Source of the DNA: Singulisphaera sp. GP187
Lineage (GTDB): Bacteria > Planctomycetota > Phycisphaerae > Phycisphaerales > SM1A02
Reading direction: 5' to 3'
Length of the DNA: 64,000 bases
Assembly: GCA_945871915.1 (NCBI GenBank)
Contig: CAMBXO010000007.1
Coordinates: 62,001-126,000 of the forward strand
Below, in pieces: positions 35,901 through 46,200 of the stretch. Each line of letters starts with the position of its first letter. The stretch's first letter is position 1. The notes beneath the pieces are model-generated. The model had not been told where the DNA came from. It made no database searches and worked only from the letters and a program-made list of their open reading frames with translations. A program made the position numbers and the translations under genes.

Positions 35901-36351
35901 CAGTCGTCGCGATCCATTCTCGCTTTGGTTCAGCCATCTACTGTGGAGCGTGGCTGTGCCGAATGCTCCCGCCGTGTTGTTGAAGCGGAATGGTTCGTGC
36001 ACGGTCTTGCAGAAATTCGCCGTGCAACACGCTCAAGCACGGTTGGAACGGCTGCATGACATTGCCACGGCTGGATCACGGTCTCCCTTGCCGATCGATC
36101 CAGCCATGCTCGTTGAATGGAAGCCAGATCCCATCGATTCCGCTGAAGCGGTGCAAAACGTTCTGCATGGTTCTTGGAATGCTTCGCACTCTCGAATGAG
36201 CGATCCAGAATTTGCTCTCGCTTATCGTGATGAGACGTGGGATGATCGAGGTGGCGTGGTAGAGGTCGACCCTTCACGCCCAGCAGTTTCGCTGGCCTTT
36301 CATTCGCTGGCTCCAGAAATTCACACGGCGATGAAGGAGGACGGATGGTGA
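32944..36351 (+). CDS. recC: Exodeoxyribonuclease V gamma subunit RecC
   Basis: About 1,135 residues. The N terminus (RIVRATRADVLASDL followed by VAIQGPGLGRWLRTTMAKALG) is characteristic of RecC, which holds the inactive helicase fold that scans for the Chi sequence. The middle has degenerate helicase features such as VLTPDLATVGRAIQSVF. The C terminus matches the RecC inactive-nuclease region. It is the first gene of recC-recB-recD and overlaps recB by 7 bases. The GTG start at 32944 follows a TACACT box; a longer frame to 32887 is less likely. Confidence 0.93.
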   Translation: MNHVDGQTSTVRASRQLRIVRATRADVLASDLSEQFLCENSPGPLDRCTVAIQGPGLGRWLRTTMAKALGSWGGVDTPFLRSMLLDLASHPSDADAPRGRHDVQQLAFRIAAALHSSDRGRGPVPKASITPVLAMSRNQQGELNMGLLLRVSHAVAEAFDRYEVDRPEVIDAWLDDRAVFTHGDHVELATLEQWQRPLWVATAKPWPTHLAWRRVRQLIESLERGHVPPHVHLPKLLSVFGVSLLPPLMVRALQAIGRHTEVTLHWLEPSHSFLAERVSRRHVLWQAAERGLDEASLREAETFPRGHPLMDVMGRQAVEAQRVLLDAEVDLGGDDSLTAPLATASLLQRIQAGLHADLPPESIALHPLDRSLQVHAVATPRRMADVVHEVILAALADDSSLKLEDIAVLTPDLATVGRAIQSVFAERAIVPLALADPGLSIPSSLQAVIKSCFSAAMAGLPLALIVEVFSQPTVHAALRVSAEEASAWLLRLENAGARRFTNAKERAAWLERNESTDDRLHTLQWAVDRLVLGMVVDEPDAERTIPSPIQGIDAEVLPAWSGGSSDLAGLHRIVTGVESLMRFANAIGTKRSIQAWCEDMDILMDSLLPSAAHSEYGDERQRIDRAVASLREAATAGGFTEPVDGPTAREHILEAIRPVVEGTHSAAGGITLARLAPMRSVPMKVLVIAGLDAGAFPRPVQPGGLDLAAAAPRAGDRSPRLEDFQLFLECVHAAQHRLIVVYQGRDPRTGKSRPPSSVVDHLLDACAAHSGLSAMQIRTRLVQEHPLRSDQPEAWQAPAQPGFESGAMIRAQAAERGRLHPQVRPLMDTTDISMVVPPTMQAWRKSLKAPGEAFNRRIGIRVPNLEDAFVQGGEQIDPNNLDLWILRESCTVFLLRGGTTEAWMKQVRLEGRLPHGPLGLRIAAGIASEVMAVRTSLSTRLQANGWGTADWRTEPMDGSVTVHGHTYVEAFESVVDVPLLVLWSHGSRRDPFSLWFSHLLWSVAVPNAPAVLLKRNGSCTVLQKFAVQHAQARLERLHDIATAGSRSPLPIDPAMLVEWKPDPIDSAEAVQNVLHGSWNASHSRMSDPEFALAYRDETWDDRGGVVEVDPSRPAVSLAFHSLAPEIHTAMKEDGW

Positions 36352-39300
36352 ACCAGTTCGATCCTTCCACGTCGAATCTCGATGGCCTGACCATCATTGA
36401 GGCCAGCGCGGGGACAGGCAAAACCTACGCGATTCAGAAAATTGTGGCGAGGCTCATGATGGAGGGGGTTCCGATTTCACGGATCGCGTTGATGAGTTAC
36501 ACCCACGCGGCGGTTGACGAACTGGCAGAGAGGGTTCGAAGTGAACTTCAGTCGGCGTATGCCCATGAGTCGTCATCGAGTGGTGTGAGGCGTGGCCGTC
36601 TCGAACGAGCCATTGGCGACTTTGATCTTGCCCACATCAGCACCATTCATGGATTCTGTCAGCGCATGTTGAAGGAGCATCCGGTCGAGGCTGGAGTGAA
36701 CGGCCTTCAGGGGTGGACGCTCGAAACGGACGAGTCCGATGCGATCGCTGTCGCCAGCTCCGATGCGTGGTCAGCCATTGTGGAAGTGAATCCAATGATG
36801 GATGCCGCCATGATCAGCATGAAATCTGTTGTGAGTGCGATTCGTCTATCGCTCGATGTCGAGCCGCATGAATTGCAGTTACAGTCGGCCAATGTGAGTC
36901 GTGAACACGGTTTGCTTGAGCAAGCCTTGGAGGCAGTTCGAACGTATCCGTCCGCGGCGATGTTGGAGGGCATTGTGTCCAGTTTCAACAAAGCGGCGAA
37001 GGATCCCGCCGAGAGACTCTTGGAATTGCTCGCGGCGGTGCCACCTGTCGGATCCTCCAGTCTCGAAGCGTTGCAGTGGAGGGGGCGATGTGTCGAAGCA
37101 TGTCAAGCCCTCGCGAGCGGCGCTTCGGCTCGCGGAGCCATTCCCGCCGATCGATTTCAGAACAAAAGAAAAGCGGCCCTTCAGATTATTCACAGCAACG
37201 CATGGCAGGCGTTTCAACAGTTACTCGTCACCGTAGAGCATGCATATGAACGATGCAAGACATCGGCCACAAACACGGTGGCACGAGAGGCCATTCGGCG
37301 AATCAAGGCGAGGCGTGAAGCAGAGCGCAAAGTGAATTTTCATGGATTGATTGTGAGATTGCGAAATGCGGTTCGGCCGCCGAATGCGCCACTGTGCCGT
37401 GCGCTCAGGCAGCGATTTGATGTGGTGATTGTCGACGAAGTTCAGGACACCGATCCAATGCAAGCCGAAATTGTGCGAAGGGTTTTTATCGACTCGCCGG
37501 CTCATCGCGTCATTCTTGTTGGAGATCCCAAACAATCCATTTACAGTTTTCGAAATGCCGATGTGAACAGCTACCTTCAGCTTCGAGATCTTTCAACCAA
37601 ACCGCCGATGCGTCTGGAGTGGAGCCACCGCAGTGACCCGGCGGTGGTTCAGGCGGTAGGAAATTTGTTTCGTGATCCTGATTCGTTCCTCCATGGGGGC
37701 ATCCCCACGATGGATGTGACCAGCGTTCACCCGACATCGCGCATGCACTGTGGTGACCTTCCATCGCCGGGAATAACATTTCACCACGCCGCGAACGCCA
37801 GCGTGGTCAAACCGGATGACATGCTGAAGACCTCTGCGGAGTGCATAGCGCAACAGCTCAACGCGGGGTGGAAAGTTTCGGCAGATGGCACGCCACGATC
37901 GATAAGGCCCCGTGATTTGGCGGTGCTCTGTCACCAACACTGGCAGAATCGCCTGATGGCCGATGCGCTTCGAGGCCTCGGCATTCCGGTGGTGGTCATC
38001 AACCGCAGCAGCGTGTATGCCTCCGAAGTTGCGAAGGACATTGCCCGAGTGCTTCTGGCGGCTTCGCAGCCTCGCAGCCGCTCGCTTGCTCTTGGTGCGA
38101 TGACCAGTCCGTTGATGGGATTGCGTGTGAACGATGCGCTGCATCGGCCGTCCGTGTGGCTGGAGAAAATGGACCGGTTCTCAGCCGATCTTGCCGCCTT
38201 GGGCATTGGTTTGGCCTTGCGGAGACTGGTCGATCAAGCGCCGGATGGGGGCGGCCGCTGTGGCATGCTGACCGAAGCTGGTGGTGAGCGTTCGGCGGTT
38301 GATTTTGATCACCTTGTGGAGCAACTCGAGCGAGCCGAAGCCGATGGAGTCCGTGGAGCACCCGCCTTGGCGGCATGGATGCTGCCAAAAATTCTGCATG
38401 AGCGTGGAGACGACGAGACATACTGCCGCGCGATGGGGGACTCTGATGCGGTCACGCTGATGACGATTCACGGAAGCAAGGGACTTGAATTCGGTGTGAC
38501 ATGGCTTCCCACATTTTTTATTCCGATGAGTCAAGGACATGACGAGGCGCGAGAAGAACTTCGGCGACTGCTCTATGTAGCGATGACGCGGGCAAAGTTT
38601 GCCACGCATGTCATGTGGCAACCCGAACCATCCGCCGCGGAGTCTCCCTTAGCGGCCTTACTCCATGGAAGCGGCTGCACGGATCCGCAGCAACTGGTTG
38701 AATATGTCCAGAGTCGATTTGCGAACGGGCTGGCCAAGCAGGACTTGCAAGATCGGGTCGATCATCATCCCGAGTGGTTCGCAATCGAGTCCGTGAAGAA
38801 CGCGGCACCATTGCCTTGGGTGACCACCGCTGATCCAAAGTGGCTCCAGCCCCGCCTCCTTCCGCCGTGCCCGGATCGAGCCTATGTGCTGAGCTTTACA
38901 TCATTGAGTCGCGGAAAGGCCGCACACGAATTGGCACCGATGGAGCGAGAAGTTGCCGGCCCTGACGAGTCTCAAACGCCCGACGGAAACGGATTCGCAG
39001 GTCCGTTTGATCGATGGGCTCGAAGGTCGGGACTTCGTGGCACCTCGCTTGGAAATCTGGTGCATGATGCGCTGGCTCACGCTTCAGCGTTTGCGTCGCT
39101 TGCACACGGCAGCGACCGAAGTCCGCTTGAAAATGCGCTGAGGGAGGAAAGCGTTGGCATTCGGTTGAATGCCGCATCCACCGTAGAAGATCTTGCTTCA
39201 TCGCTCTCGGATGCGTTGGCCTCGCCTACGGGACCGGCGGAGATTCCAAGCGTTGGGCAGATTGCCAGCCATCCGGCCAACACCCTTCGTGAACTGAATC

Positions 39301-39797
39301 TCGCTGCGCCGTGGGCGGCTTGCCCTGCGGATCTTGCGCAGATTTTGCGGAGCTCGCACCAACCATGGAGCGACGAAGTCGCGGAGGCGGTTACGCGAAC
39401 TGGTTCACGCTCGCTCCAGGGATTGCTGGTGGGTCAAGTGGATCTGGTCGCGTTGCACGATCGGCAATGGTTTATTTATGACTACAAGTCCAATGACCTT
39501 GGGCGTTCGGTCGAGGACTATCGGCTTGGCTCGCTGCACCGCGCAATGGCCAATGCGCTCTATCCCCTTCAAGCCGCGATCTATGCCGCGATGTTGGCTC
39601 GTTGGATATGGGTGCGAGGTGGTCGTCGTGGCAAGTTTGGTGCGTGCATCGGTGGTGTTGCCTACTTGTTTCTCCGGGGGATGCACTCAGCAAACGATGC
39701 GGTTGGAACATGGACATGGGTTCCGGAGGCTTCACTCTTGCAGGACTTGGATGATGTTCTCGAGTCGCGGCGCCTTGCAGCGGGGGTGTCTGGATGA
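36345..39797 (+). CDS. recB: Exodeoxyribonuclease V beta subunit RecB
   Basis: A 1,150-residue UvrD-like helicase with a nuclease tail. Walker A is IEASAGTGKTYAI (about 20-32), the Walker B motif is IVDEVQDTDPMQ, motif IV-like residues are in VGDPKQSIYSFR, and motif V is MTIHGSKGLEFGV. The C-terminal nuclease has the active-site GQVDLVALHDRQWFIYDYKSND. All catalytic elements of a DNA end-resecting enzyme are present. It overlaps recC by 7 bases and recD by 4. Confidence 0.95.
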   Translation: MVNQFDPSTSNLDGLTIIEASAGTGKTYAIQKIVARLMMEGVPISRIALMSYTHAAVDELAERVRSELQSAYAHESSSSGVRRGRLERAIGDFDLAHISTIHGFCQRMLKEHPVEAGVNGLQGWTLETDESDAIAVASSDAWSAIVEVNPMMDAAMISMKSVVSAIRLSLDVEPHELQLQSANVSREHGLLEQALEAVRTYPSAAMLEGIVSSFNKAAKDPAERLLELLAAVPPVGSSSLEALQWRGRCVEACQALASGASARGAIPADRFQNKRKAALQIIHSNAWQAFQQLLVTVEHAYERCKTSATNTVAREAIRRIKARREAERKVNFHGLIVRLRNAVRPPNAPLCRALRQRFDVVIVDEVQDTDPMQAEIVRRVFIDSPAHRVILVGDPKQSIYSFRNADVNSYLQLRDLSTKPPMRLEWSHRSDPAVVQAVGNLFRDPDSFLHGGIPTMDVTSVHPTSRMHCGDLPSPGITFHHAANASVVKPDDMLKTSAECIAQQLNAGWKVSADGTPRSIRPRDLAVLCHQHWQNRLMADALRGLGIPVVVINRSSVYASEVAKDIARVLLAASQPRSRSLALGAMTSPLMGLRVNDALHRPSVWLEKMDRFSADLAALGIGLALRRLVDQAPDGGGRCGMLTEAGGERSAVDFDHLVEQLERAEADGVRGAPALAAWMLPKILHERGDDETYCRAMGDSDAVTLMTIHGSKGLEFGVTWLPTFFIPMSQGHDEAREELRRLLYVAMTRAKFATHVMWQPEPSAAESPLAALLHGSGCTDPQQLVEYVQSRFANGLAKQDLQDRVDHHPEWFAIESVKNAAPLPWVTTADPKWLQPRLLPPCPDRAYVLSFTSLSRGKAAHELAPMEREVAGPDESQTPDGNGFAGPFDRWARRSGLRGTSLGNLVHDALAHASAFASLAHGSDRSPLENALREESVGIRLNAASTVEDLASSLSDALASPTGPAEIPSVGQIASHPANTLRELNLAAPWAACPADLAQILRSSHQPWSDEVAEAVTRTGSRSLQGLLVGQVDLVALHDRQWFIYDYKSNDLGRSVEDYRLGSLHRAMANALYPLQAAIYAAMLARWIWVRGGRRGKFGACIGGVAYLFLRGMHSANDAVGTWTWVPEASLLQDLDDVLESRRLAAGVSG

Positions 39798-41482
39798 CCA
39801 GTCGTACGCGCGAACCCATTTCGAAACTTCAAGTGGAGTCTGCAGCTGCATGGCTGAGTCGCCGATTGTGTGGCCTGATTGACGGCAACGCGCCATCCAT
39901 CGAGGCACCCGTCTCGTGGTGCTTGCACCAGTGGATGCAGGGACACACCTGTCTAGATTTCAGCAAGTCGATCAAGGCGAGACCGGTCGACGCAGGTTCT
40001 GCAGAAGAATTGGAAGCCAATATTCCTCGCGAATGGTTGCCGATCCTTCGTGAGTCCCCATGTGTAGGAAGTGCCTCGGTTGGTTCGATGGGGGCTATGA
40101 CCCCTCCGCTGGTTCTTGAGGGAGAGAAATTATTTCTCCGTCGATGTCGCGATCACGAGGTTGCCGTGGCCCACATGCTTGCCGATCGCGCCAAACACAA
40201 CGCAGCATCCTGTTCCGGCGCAGACCGAGCGTCCGACCCCGTGGACGACAAAAGTGAGGGCAGGGCCGGTTTGCATGCAACGCAGCGGAAGGCCATTCAT
40301 GTGGCGTGCACGCATCGCATTTCGCTAATCACCGGTGGTCCGGGCACCGGAAAAACAACGGTGGCCGCACGGGTGATCGAGGCGATGTATTCGCGAGGCG
40401 TGCGGTCCGTGCTGCTCGTTGCGCCCACTGGCAAAGCCGCGGCTCGCTTGCAGGAAACGATTCGATTGTTGGCGCGTGACGCCGGAGTCGCAGAAAGCGC
40501 TCGAGAGACCTTGGCATCCCTTGAGGCACAAACACTTGCAGGCGCCATCGTGCGGCAGCGCGGCGAGGCCATTCGCCGTGCGGATCTGGTGATTGTGGAT
40601 GAGACCTCAATGATTGATTTGGAGAGCATGCATGAATTGTTGAAACTCGCCAAGCCGAATGCCTCAGTGGTGATGCTCGGTGATGCGCATCAACTCGTTA
40701 GTGTCGAAGCGGGATCGGTTCTGACGGATATCGTGCCTCGCGACACGGACACCAATCACCCATTGCACGCCGTCCATGTCGCATTGACCCACAACTTTCG
40801 CTTTGGCGACACGAGCGACGTCGGGCGACTTGCGTCGGCTGTTGCACGCGGCGCCGTGTCGGAAGTCATTGAACTTCTGGAGTCTGGCACCCAGAGCGTC
40901 ACGTGGACGCAGGTCAATTCGTCGGCCGATGTGGTGGATCAATCTGAACGCAAGCGACGCGCGTTCGGCGATCATGCCCGAATTCTCTGCGGTCATCGCC
41001 ATGGCCCGGACGGTTCCATTCGAATGAATCAAGTCATTGTCGGGCGCGTGGCTGGCGGTTCCACCGGCCACTTTGAGGGGCGACCCATCTTGGTCACGGT
41101 GAATGATCCCAACACTGGACTGAACAATGGTGACACCGGAGTGATGCATCGCGAGGTTCACGGTTGGGTGGCAAGTTTTCCAGGTCATCCGAATCCCATC
41201 CGTGCCGAACAATTACCCGCCCATGAAACTGCCTACGCAATGACGATTCACAAGACGCAAGGGTCGGAGTATCCAGATGTCATCATCGCGCTGCCAGCGG
41301 CGGCTTCGCCGGTTCTGACTCGGGAACTTCTCTACACCGGCATCACGCGAACGAAAAAGAATCTGACGATTGTCAGCAGCCGGGACTCTCTCGTGGCATG
41401 TATTACGCAATCGCTCGATCGGGCCAGTGGTCTACGCGAGCGACTGGTCGCGGCCGCCCTCGAGCGATCGCTCCAAAGCTGA
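39794..41482 (+). CDS. recD: Exodeoxyribonuclease V alpha subunit RecD
   Basis: A 562-residue SF1B helicase, the 5'-to-3' motor of RecBCD. It has Walker A ITGGPGTGKTTVA, Walker B VDETSMIDL, THNFRFG and motif VI-region AMTIHKTQGSEYPDVIIAL, with an N-terminal domain of about 170 residues that contacts RecB. It is coupled to recB by a 4-base overlap. The kbl gene follows after 57 bases with its own promoter element. Confidence 0.94.
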   Translation: MTSRTREPISKLQVESAAAWLSRRLCGLIDGNAPSIEAPVSWCLHQWMQGHTCLDFSKSIKARPVDAGSAEELEANIPREWLPILRESPCVGSASVGSMGAMTPPLVLEGEKLFLRRCRDHEVAVAHMLADRAKHNAASCSGADRASDPVDDKSEGRAGLHATQRKAIHVACTHRISLITGGPGTGKTTVAARVIEAMYSRGVRSVLLVAPTGKAAARLQETIRLLARDAGVAESARETLASLEAQTLAGAIVRQRGEAIRRADLVIVDETSMIDLESMHELLKLAKPNASVVMLGDAHQLVSVEAGSVLTDIVPRDTDTNHPLHAVHVALTHNFRFGDTSDVGRLASAVARGAVSEVIELLESGTQSVTWTQVNSSADVVDQSERKRRAFGDHARILCGHRHGPDGSIRMNQVIVGRVAGGSTGHFEGRPILVTVNDPNTGLNNGDTGVMHREVHGWVASFPGHPNPIRAEQLPAHETAYAMTIHKTQGSEYPDVIIALPAAASPVLTRELLYTGITRTKKNLTIVSSRDSLVACITQSLDRASGLRERLVAAALERSLQS

Positions 41483-41526
41483 AACACCATGGTGCGCCTC
41501 GGCGGCGTTTCCGCTCTCATAGGCGG

Positions 41527-41532
41527 TACATT
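41527..41532 (+). promoter_or_regulatory. -10 box for a leaderless kbl mRNA
   Basis: TACATT, 7 bases before the ATG at 41540. Confidence 0.4.
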
Positions 41533-41539
41533 CTCCGCC

Positions 41540-42763
41540 ATGCCCACCGCTGTTGAGAGTTCGTTTGCCAGTCGCACGCACGCCATGTTGGAATCGCTCA
41601 AGCAGAGCGGCCAGTTGAAGCATTTGCAAACAATCGAAGGCCCCATGGACGCAACTGTTTGCGTGCGTGGGTTTGGTGAAGTGGCGTGCTTCTGCAGCAA
41701 TAACTATCTCGGTCTTGCCAATCACCCCGAAGTCGTGCAGGCTGGGATCGATGGGCTTCGAAAGTACGGCGCGGGCACGGCGAGTGTCCGATTCATCTGC
41801 GGAACCTTTGCGTGCCACGAGTCGCTCGAAGCAACGATCGCCAAGTTCTACGGAGTGGACGCGTCGTACACCTTCACCAGTTGCTGGAACGCAAACGAAG
41901 CGATTTTCCCCACGCTCTGCGAGCCGGGCGACATGCTTGTAAGCGACGAATTGAATCATGCAAGCATCATCGATGGCATTCGATTAGCGGTCAGTATTAA
42001 AAAGGGATTGCATCGAACCGTTTACAAGAACGGTGATATGGAGATGCTCGACGCCAAACTTGCTGAGGCGCGGCGCAACCCCGAGGTGACTGGAACGCTG
42101 TGGGTTGTTACCGACGGCGTGTTCAGCATGGAAGGCTCGGTGGCCAACCTTCCAAAAATTCGAGATGTGTGCGATCGGCATGGCGCGCTGCTGGTGGTGG
42201 ATGACAGCCACGGCACTGGTGTGATGGGTCCAACAGGTCGAGGAACCCACGAACACTGGAACATGCCGGCGTCCAAAGTCGATTACTTCACTGGCACTCT
42301 TGGCAAAGCACTTGGTGGCGGTGCGGGCGGGTACATCGCGGGGAGCCGGCAGGCAATGGATTTGTTGGTTCAACGGGGGCGGCCCACTCTGTTTAGCAAC
42401 GCCTTGCCGTGCACCGTGGCGTGTAGTGCGCAGAAGGCCATCGAAATTCTGATGCGTGAGCCGCAGCGTGTGTCCACACTTCGCAACAATGTCGCGGCAG
42501 CACGCGCGGGAATCCGTTCCGTTGGGTTTGAAGTTCTCGACAGCACAACTGCCATTTGTCCCATCATGGTGCATGACACCGCCAAGGCCATCGCCATGAG
42601 CAAACGACTGCTTGAATTGGGTGTCTTTGTGATTGGATTTGGATTTCCAGTTGTGCCCGAAGGTCACGCTCGCCTTCGCGTTCAGATCAGTGCCGTGCAC
42701 ACGGCTGAGCACATTCAAAAACTGGTGGATGGACTCACGCAGGTGCGGCGCGAATTTTCCTGA
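41540..42763 (+). CDS. kbl: Glycine C-acetyltransferase (2-amino-3-ketobutyrate CoA ligase)
   Basis: A 407-residue alpha-oxoamine synthase with CSNNYLGLANHP, GTASVRFICGTFACHESLE (the GTxxxRxxxG-type motif of this family), DDSHGTGVMG and the PLP lysine region FTGTLGKALGG. These features match Kbl more closely than 8-amino-7-oxononanoate synthase. It converts 2-amino-3-oxobutyrate and CoA to glycine and acetyl-CoA, the second step after Tdh. The start at 41540 is supported by the upstream TACATT. Confidence 0.92.
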   Translation: MPTAVESSFASRTHAMLESLKQSGQLKHLQTIEGPMDATVCVRGFGEVACFCSNNYLGLANHPEVVQAGIDGLRKYGAGTASVRFICGTFACHESLEATIAKFYGVDASYTFTSCWNANEAIFPTLCEPGDMLVSDELNHASIIDGIRLAVSIKKGLHRTVYKNGDMEMLDAKLAEARRNPEVTGTLWVVTDGVFSMEGSVANLPKIRDVCDRHGALLVVDDSHGTGVMGPTGRGTHEHWNMPASKVDYFTGTLGKALGGGAGGYIAGSRQAMDLLVQRGRPTLFSNALPCTVACSAQKAIEILMREPQRVSTLRNNVAAARAGIRSVGFEVLDSTTAICPIMVHDTAKAIAMSKRLLELGVFVIGFGFPVVPEGHARLRVQISAVHTAEHIQKLVDGLTQVRREFS

Positions 42764-42821
42764 AGCCCGAATCCATAAGGGGCAGACGAGTGCCGCGGGA
42801 GCAGCCCACGAATCGCCGAGG

Positions 42822-43178
42822 TCACGAACCCCGATAGGTTGTGTAACCAAATGGACTCAACAGCAGCGGCACATGGTGATGCCGTCCCGCATCCAACACC
42901 TTGAATTCGATGGTGACGCACGGGAAAAACGCAACCGTTCCACTTCGGGCAAACCACGCTTCCGTCTCAAAGAGAAGGCGATACACGCCCAATTCCATCG
43001 CGGTGCCTTGAAGCATCGCCTTCACACGACCTTCGTCATCGGTCACCGCGGCATGCACATCGATCCACACATTCTGCTGCATGCGTTGGCACTTCACATG
43101 AAGTCCAACGGCTGGAAGACCACTCGAAGTGTTCAACACATGCGTAGAGATTCCAAGATCGGTGCGGGCTGGCACCAT
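42822..43178 (-). CDS. 5-hydroxyisourate hydrolase
   Basis: A 118-residue transthyretin-family enzyme. It has the family N-terminal ISTHVLNTSSGLPA and the C-terminal HHHVPLLLSPFGYTTYRGS, ending in the invariant YRGS. It hydrolyses 5-hydroxyisourate, the product of urate oxidation, to OHCU. It is divergent from the fused purine-degradation gene, with 69 bases between the starts, so the two probably share a regulatory region. That region holds a direct repeat GTCAAC/GTTCAAC near 43207-43222. Confidence 0.95.
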   Translation of the reverse strand: MVPARTDLGISTHVLNTSSGLPAVGLHVKCQRMQQNVWIDVHAAVTDDEGRVKAMLQGTAMELGVYRLLFETEAWFARSGTVAFFPCVTIEFKVLDAGRHHHVPLLLSPFGYTTYRGS

Positions 43179-43236
43179 GTCAGCCTAAATGGAATCCGCA
43201 TGGGGGTCAACCTTCCGTTCAACTCCGCATGACGGG

Positions 43237-43242
43237 TATCTT
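43237..43242 (+). promoter_or_regulatory. -10 box for the fused ureide-pathway gene
   Basis: TATCTT, 5 bases before GTG 43248 and 8 before ATG 43251. Leaderless start is likely. Confidence 0.4.
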
Positions 43243-43247
43243 GCAAG

Positions 43248-46200
43248 GTGATGACCCGTTGTGGAGTGGCGCGCCAACTCAATTGCCCGATGTATCAGGA
43301 GTTTGTTTCCCCAGCGTTGATCCAACACCTTCGCCGGTTCATGCAGCCTGTTCGTGGGGTTGAGGGATTGGAGCACATTGGTGCACAAGGTGGACTTGAA
43401 ACCAACGAGGCGTTGCAGTTTCTTTGCGACCTGCACGATGAAGTGGTGGGGGAACTTTGCACGGTGCTTCAGCAGCGTGTGCAGGATCGAGCCTTCATGG
43501 ATCAACGAACGCTTGCCTGTTTTCACATGAATCGAGCGTTGCACATCGACTTTCGAGATCCCGACTACCGCACCATTCTTGGCGAAACCGATGCGAGCGG
43601 TCGCGTGGTCATGGGCCCTTTGTGTGAGGGTTATTTCCGCAAGGGCGGTGGGCCGATGGTCGCCCCGATTCCTGAATTTTTGCAAGGCCACCATGTCACA
43701 CTCTTTGGCCCACCGGATGACGCGAAGTTGTCTCTCAATGCGATGAACGCATTTCATCGCAAGTTGAAAGGCGAACCGGAGATCGTTGAGGCATTGCTTC
43801 GGGGCACGAATCATTCGCCCATGTGGGGGGCGGATGACGAGGATTCCAAAACGCCGTTACGCCGTGATCTGATTCAAGCAGGTGAAAATCTTGCAGGGTG
43901 TCTTCGCGGCACGCTTGCGTACGCCGATCCACACAGCGGGAAACAGTATTCGTTGGCATCGGATCATCGATCGCTTCCCATCAAGCGGTTTCCAGGATTG
44001 GCCATGCCGTGTCCATTCCTGTTTCGCCATGGAGTGCCGATGCCGCTGCACCTGTATGACTTTGCTCTGCATGTGTTTGCGCACTGGCACGACGCGAAAT
44101 CGCTGGTGATGTATGTGCCCAAGCTCGAAAATGAAGAGGAAGCGGCGTATGTCCACCTGATGGTGCAGCATGCGGAGCGGTTGTTACAGAAACGGTTTCC
44201 AACATATGTCGCCGGTTCGATCCGCCTTCTGATTGTGTTGGAAAACCCTCGCGCGATCTTTCGACTAAATGAAATGATGGACGCACTTCATCCATATTTT
44301 GCAGGGGCGTCCCTTGGATGGCATGACTTTCTTGCCTCCACGGCGCGCGTGATGAAGCACGATTCCAATTATCGAATTCCGGTGAAGGCCGATCCCAACA
44401 TTGTGATCAAGCACATCAAAGCATCGCACGATCTCTTGGCAACGGTCGTTGGATCGCGAGGCGGAATCAAAATTGGCGGCATGTATGGCGTTCTCCCAAT
44501 GGACAATTCCATGGAGAGTGCCTCATTTCAAGTTGCCATGGTTGGGTTCATCAAGGATGTCGTCATCCAATTGAAACGTGATCTCAGCGGATTCTGGGTG
44601 GCTCATCCAGATTTTGTTCGCATCGGTCTCGCACTGGTCGAGGCTTGGAAGCGATTGCTCGCAGGCGAAGCAGCACCGATGGATAGTTTGGTGAAATCCC
44701 TGCTGCTCCCGCAGCATCACGCTTCTGTCCTTGCTTTCATTCATGGAAAGGATGTCGATGGACTTAAGGTGCAGGATCCTTTGTATGCACGGGCACTGAT
44801 TGCTGCAGACGCCAAGGCGTCAGACTTCAGGGCCAATAATGATCCAGAAGAAATTCGCTACAACATCTTCCAGACTCTGCAGTATCTCGCCGATTGGCTG
44901 AGTGGCCATGGCTGTGTCGCGCTTCCGACAGCCATCGATGGTGTTCCGGTGCGTGTGATGGATGATCTGGCCACTGCGGAGCGTTCGCGTTGGGAAGTGT
45001 GGCATGAACTGCATCATGGGCGCATCAGCGTTCAAGACTTTGTTCGCATGGCGCACGAGGAAATGCATTTCATTCAGAAAGATGTGGCGTCAGATCACAA
45101 GATCGTTCAGGTGAAATGGAATGAGCAATCGCGTCGCTGGTATCCGATTGCATTCCATCTCATGCTTCAGCTGATGAGTCGCGACACGCCAGTCGAATTT
45201 GCATCAGAATTGCTGCTTCCGTTCACGCTGGATTCGATTCGGGACCACGCGGATCCATTGCAATGCATCATGGCAATCGAGCCAGAGAAGTACGCCTTGC
45301 CCGACAAAGTCGCGAGATGCCATGCCTATTTCTCAGCGTGCGGAAGCCGTGCCTTTGTTGAAGCCATGGCCGACTGTGCCGTGATGGATCTTGCCGCCGT
45401 GGAGCGAGCGATCATGGGCTTGACGGAGTCCGATGTGGTGGAAGCCGCGAGGTTTCATGGTGACATCGGGGAGCGATCGGAATCGCTTGATAACACGGCA
45501 ACTCAGGAGCAATCACGCCTTGCGGCGGATGGCGAGAGGACTCGCGAGGAATTGATGGTGCTGGGGCAGGAGTACTGTAAGAAATTCAAAGTGAAGTTTC
45601 TGACGTCAGCACATGGAAAGACAGGATCGGAGTTGTTGTCGGCCCTCCGCAGTCGGCTTTCCAATTCTTCGACGGAAGAACTCCAGCACGCTCGCGAAGC
45701 ACTCTGGCAGATTGCCAAACGACGACTGCAGGCGAACCCCTTGGACACTGTGGCAGAGCGAATGGAGGCGGCACGGAAGCGGCATGGCATTTGCGGCGCA
45801 TCGATATGCATTCTTGAGCCACACGGCGGCAATCAATCGCTGGTCCTCGGCGATCGCGGAGATGGACAAGCCGTGACACCCACCACACGATTTCAGATTG
45901 CATCGTTGAGCAAAAGTGTTGCGACGTGTATGGCTATGGAACACTTCCAAAAGACAGGGGCGCCGTTGTCATCGAAGGTGAATCACCTGTTGTCGCAGAC
46001 TTCATCACAGTTTCGCATCCGCTCCCTTCAGGATGGAAAGCCAGAATGGGCCGATCAGGTCACCGTTGAGCACCTCATGCGTCATCAGGCCATGAACATG
46101 CATTATGTGCAGGGTGTTGCTGCGAGCAAGGCGATTCCAGCTCTCGCGGACCTGCTTCAAGGGAATGCGGAGTGTGGCTACGAGGCCACAGCGGTTCTGC

